Source: Candidatus Latescibacterota bacterium (GTDB lineage Bacteria; Krumholzibacteriota; Krumholzibacteriia; WVZY01; JAKEHA01). Taken from it: DNA of 8,035 bases. The translations under genes were made by a program, and so were the position numbers. Under the pieces are notes generated by a model, which saw nothing but the letters and a program-made list of their open reading frames with translations, ran no database searches and was not told the origin of the DNA. Below are positions 6,295 to 8,035 of the stretch, piece after piece; the stretch's first letter is position 1, and every line of letters starts with the position of its first letter. The stretch is taken from NCBI GenBank assembly GCA_022615275.1, contig JAKEHA010000327.1:1-8035 (forward strand), given 5' to 3'.

Positions 6295-6608
6295 GACACC
6301 CACTTCAAACCCAGAATCCCTACGATGATCAATCCCACGAAGAAAAAGCGCGCGAGTTGCGCGGGCTCTCCCAGGAACACGATCCCCAGCACGAACGTCC
6401 CCACCGCCCCGATCCCCGTCCACACCGCGTAGGCGGTTCCGATTGGAATCGTGCGCTGAGCGAGCAGGAGCAACCAGCCGCTCAATAGAATAGAGACGAT
6501 GGCCATGGGGATGGCCCAGACGCGGTGTTGCGGTTGCGAGGCGAACTTGAGGCCGATCGGCCAGCCCCACTCCATGACACCGGCGAAGAACAGATACACC
6601 CACGGCAT
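6291..6608 (-). CDS. gdx: SMR-family transporter, Gdx/SugE-type guanidinium exporter
   Basis: 105 residues, the standard SMR length, with four transmembrane helices. The essential helix-1 glutamate is present as Glu13 in AGVMEWGWPIGLK. Gdx/SugE markers follow: Trp16, and the block GTAYAVWTGIGAVGTFVLG (57-75), nearly identical to E. coli SugE and distinct from EmrE-type pumps. Ser43 aligns with the Gdx binding-site serine after a one-residue insertion in the 1-2 region. Gdx proteins work as antiparallel dual-topology homodimers, exchanging guanidinium for protons; some also confer quaternary ammonium tolerance. ATG 6608 is chosen over one 16 codons upstream because it gives the canonical MPWVYLFFAG start. 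It begins 1 nt after the stop of a membrane-protein gene, so the two are probably coupled. No guanidine riboswitch motif is evident ahead of the pair. Confidence 0.93.
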   Translation of the reverse strand: MPWVYLFFAGVMEWGWPIGLKFASQPQHRVWAIPMAIVSILLSGWLLLLAQRTIPIGTAYAVWTGIGAVGTFVLGIVFLGEPAQLARFFFVGLIIVGILGLKWVS

Positions 6609-6609
6609 G

Positions 6610-7047
6610 CTAGGACGGCTTCCGCAGACGGGTGGCGAGGAGAACGCCCACGGCACCGATCACTGGGTTCAAGAAGGAAACGACGGGCGGCTGCTGGGCC
6701 TTCATCATGGCTTCGGAACTAGTGACGTCGCCGGTGCGCGGCTCGCCGGGCTCGGGTGCGTCCAGGGTCGGGATGGCGAGGATGACGCCGAGCACGACCA
6801 CGACGATCGCGAGCAGGTGCGCCGCTCGCGGCCCCTTGCCAATGCGCATGGCCACGAGGCCGCCCAGAATCGCGGCCGCAAGACTCAAGATCGTGCTTAC
6901 AAAAATCCAAAGCCCAGTGACTTCGAAGCTCCCGGCTCGGAACGCGCGGTCCGCGCCCAACACGAAAAACACGCCCGTGAACGTCGCCATTACGACCACG
7001 AACATGACTAGATACCCGACCACGACCCCGGCAATGTTTCGCCCCAT
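6610..7047 (-). CDS. Four-helix membrane protein of unknown function
   Basis: 145 residues; I do not recognise a named family. Hydrophobic helices lie at about 5-30, 44-66, 76-93 and 122-138. The cytoplasmic sides carry the positive charges (MRIGKGPR between helices 2 and 3, TRLRKPS at the C-terminus), so both termini are predicted inside. The loop 94-121 (PTLDAPEPGEPRTGD...) is acidic and Pro-rich and would be periplasmic. It lacks the SMR helix-1 glutamate motif, so it is not a paired SMR subunit. The ATG at 7047 follows an excellent AGGAGGT site. Its TAG stop is 1 nt before the gdx ATG, so it is likely the first gene of a two-gene operon. It may be a standalone membrane protein rather than a transport partner. 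Confidence 0.85.
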   Translation of the reverse strand: MGRNIAGVVVGYLVMFVVVMATFTGVFFVLGADRAFRAGSFEVTGLWIFVSTILSLAAAILGGLVAMRIGKGPRAAHLLAIVVVVLGVILAIPTLDAPEPGEPRTGDVTSSEAMMKAQQPPVVSFLNPVIGAVGVLLATRLRKPS

Positions 7048-7054
7048 CGAGACG

Positions 7055-7062
7055 ACCTCCTC
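7055..7062 (-). promoter_or_regulatory. Strong Shine-Dalgarno site of the four-helix membrane-protein gene
   Basis: GAGGAGGT on the minus strand, 7 nt before ATG 7047. It is the strongest ribosome site in the window and fixes this start. Confidence 0.85.
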
Positions 7063-7097
7063 GCGGCACGCGCGCTGCGGTCAACAGGGTACCGCGC

Positions 7098-7129
7098 GGT
7101 TCAATACAGGCGCAACCGGCGATTGAACC
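7098..7129. repeat. 8-bp perfect inverted repeat in the divergent promoter region, candidate operator
   Basis: GGTTCAAT (7098-7105) and ATTGAACC (7122-7129) are exact inverted repeats separated by 16 nt, giving half-sites 24 nt centre to centre. They lie between two divergent genes. The right arm contains the TTGAAC -35 box of the beta-propeller gene, so a dimeric regulator bound here would block or modulate that promoter. On the minus strand it could also fold as a leader hairpin if transcription starts upstream of it. Confidence 0.5.
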
Positions 7130-7152
7130 TGCGGCCGTCGCCATGGTACAAT
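7124..7152 (+). promoter_or_regulatory. Sigma70-like promoter of the beta-propeller gene
   Basis: TTGAAC (7124-7129), a 17-nt spacer, then TACAAT (7147-7152), one mismatch from the -10 consensus. The predicted start of transcription is near 7159, with a leader of about 46 nt that includes the AGGAGA ribosome site (7190-7195). Confidence 0.65.
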
Positions 7153-7204
7153 GAGGCCCTCTTTCGACAACCCACTCACTCCATCGTCCAGGAGACGCAA
7201 CCCG

Positions 7205-8035
7205 ATGCATCCCTCAAGACCCCTGGCATCGGCCGTTGTATTGTCGCTGACCCTCCTTTCGACGGCCTCCTTCGCCAGCGACCTCACGCATTTCGAGAGC
7301 CCGCCCGTACACCCGGTAGAGATGTCGCCGACCGGCAATCGTCTGTTCGTGACGCATACCGCCGACCATCGTCTGGTCGTCTTCGAGGTCAACGCCAACC
7401 CGCCCAAGAAGATCGCCGAAGTCATGGTGGGCTTGGAGCCGGTGACGGTTCGCGCTCGTTCGCAGAACGAAGTGTGGGTGGTCAATCAGGTCTCGGACGA
7501 CATTAGCATCGTCGACGTGCTGACCGGGCGCGTCGTGCGCACGCTCTTGGTCGGCGACGAACCGACCGACGTCGTCTTCGCCGCCGACCGCGCCTTCGTG
7601 TGCGTGTCGCAAGAGGACATCATTCGCGTCTACGATTTATCCGACTTGACGGCGGCACCGGTCGAGATCCCGCTCGAGATGAGTGACCCGCGCTCGCTGG
7701 CACTCTCTCCGGATGGATCCACCGTCTACGTGTGTGCGCTCGACGGTCAGAACAAGACCACCTTGGTCCCGACCGAGGTCGTGTCTGCCAACGGCGGCCT
7801 GCCGGCCCCCAACCCGCCCATGAACCCCGCGCGGGCCGCACCGCCCGACGTGGGCCTGATCGTCAAGCACGACGGAGGCAACTGGCTCGACGAGATAGGG
7901 CGCAATTGGAACGCGTTCCTTCCCTACACGCTCCTCGACAACGACGTGGTCGCGATCGGCACGTCGTCGCTCGCGGTGGTCGCCAGTTATCAGGACGTCG
8001 GAACCACGTTATTCAACGTCGCCGTACACCCGAAC
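7205..8035 (+). CDS. Secreted YVTN-type beta-propeller protein, partial (3' end outside window)
   Basis: 277 codons are open to the right edge. ATG 7205 is preceded by AGGAGA at a 9-nt spacing. Residues 1-24 form a Sec signal peptide ending TASFA. The mature part shows repeated propeller blades of the YVTN/YncE type: VEMSPTGNRLFVTHTADHRLVVFEV (38-62), PVTVRARSQNEVWVVNQVSDDISIVDV (79-105), PTDVVFAADRAFVCVSQEDIIRVYDL (120-145) and PRSLALSPDGSTVYVCALDG (162-181). A Pro-rich insert (196-215) interrupts the next blade, followed by VVAIGTSSLAVVASYQDVGTTLFNVAVHPN. These proteins are periplasmic or extracellular scaffolds, and many longer members carry C-terminal cytochrome c or other redox domains. 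No CXXCH haem motif appears in the visible part. Function unknown. It is transcribed divergently from the membrane-protein/gdx pair. Confidence 0.88.
   Translation, partial: MHPSRPLASAVVLSLTLLSTASFASDLTHFESPPVHPVEMSPTGNRLFVTHTADHRLVVFEVNANPPKKIAEVMVGLEPVTVRARSQNEVWVVNQVSDDISIVDVLTGRVVRTLLVGDEPTDVVFAADRAFVCVSQEDIIRVYDLSDLTAAPVEIPLEMSDPRSLALSPDGSTVYVCALDGQNKTTLVPTEVVSANGGLPAPNPPMNPARAAPPDVGLIVKHDGGNWLDEIGRNWNAFLPYTLLDNDVVAIGTSSLAVVASYQDVGTTLFNVAVHPN

Noticed and set aside
6609..6656. ATG start extending gdx by 16 codons
   Set aside because: It overlaps the end of the upstream gene and adds a non-helical segment, whereas ATG 6608 gives the exact family length and N-terminus.
7048..7204. Possible guanidine (mini-ykkC) riboswitch ahead of the gdx operon
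   Set aside because: The single stem with a 16-nt loop does not match the paired short hairpins with ACGR loops, and no other riboswitch core was seen by eye.

Overview
The window is GC-rich, densely coded DNA from a bacterium. A signal-peptide lipoprotein, a monofunctional peptidoglycan glycosyltransferase domain and a periplasmic beta-propeller point to a diderm (Gram-negative-type) cell. The codon bias and gene mix would suit a deltaproteobacterial, myxococcotal or similar environmental lineage, but nothing here fixes the taxon. There are no RNA genes, insertion sequences or CRISPR arrays. The longest non-coding stretches are two divergent promoter regions of about 122 and 157 bases, so no gap exceeds 300 bases.

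Left part (1-4321, all minus strand): a compact four-gene run that reads like one envelope operon, in transcription order. First is an MscS-type mechanosensitive channel with a signal peptide and extra membrane helices. Next is a small DUF4136-like lipoprotein. Third is an unusual single polypeptide carrying an FkbM-type SAM methyltransferase, a linker, one transmembrane helix and a complete GT51 (MtgA-like) peptidoglycan glycosyltransferase domain. Last is a membrane-anchored protein with an HEGTH (HExxH) zinc-metallopeptidase motif, cut by the window edge. Gene junctions are 14 nt or less, or overlap, including a GTGA start/stop overlap.

Middle (4322-6294): a divergent intergenic region with a good sigma70-like promoter drives typA/bipA (translational GTPase, plus strand). 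typA ends in a hairpin shared with the convergent gene on its right.

Right part (6291-8035): a minus-strand pair consists of a four-helix membrane protein of unknown function and, 1 nt downstream, a small multidrug resistance (SMR) family transporter of the Gdx/SugE guanidinium-exporter type. Diverging from this pair is a secreted YVTN-type beta-propeller protein with its own promoter. Its -35 box overlaps one arm of an 8-bp inverted repeat. The protein runs off the right edge.

Most worth a second look: the methyltransferase-glycosyltransferase fusion, with a strong GC hairpin exactly in its inter-domain linker; and the apparently chimeric metallopeptidase, whose putative junction falls on two adjacent perfect palindromes.
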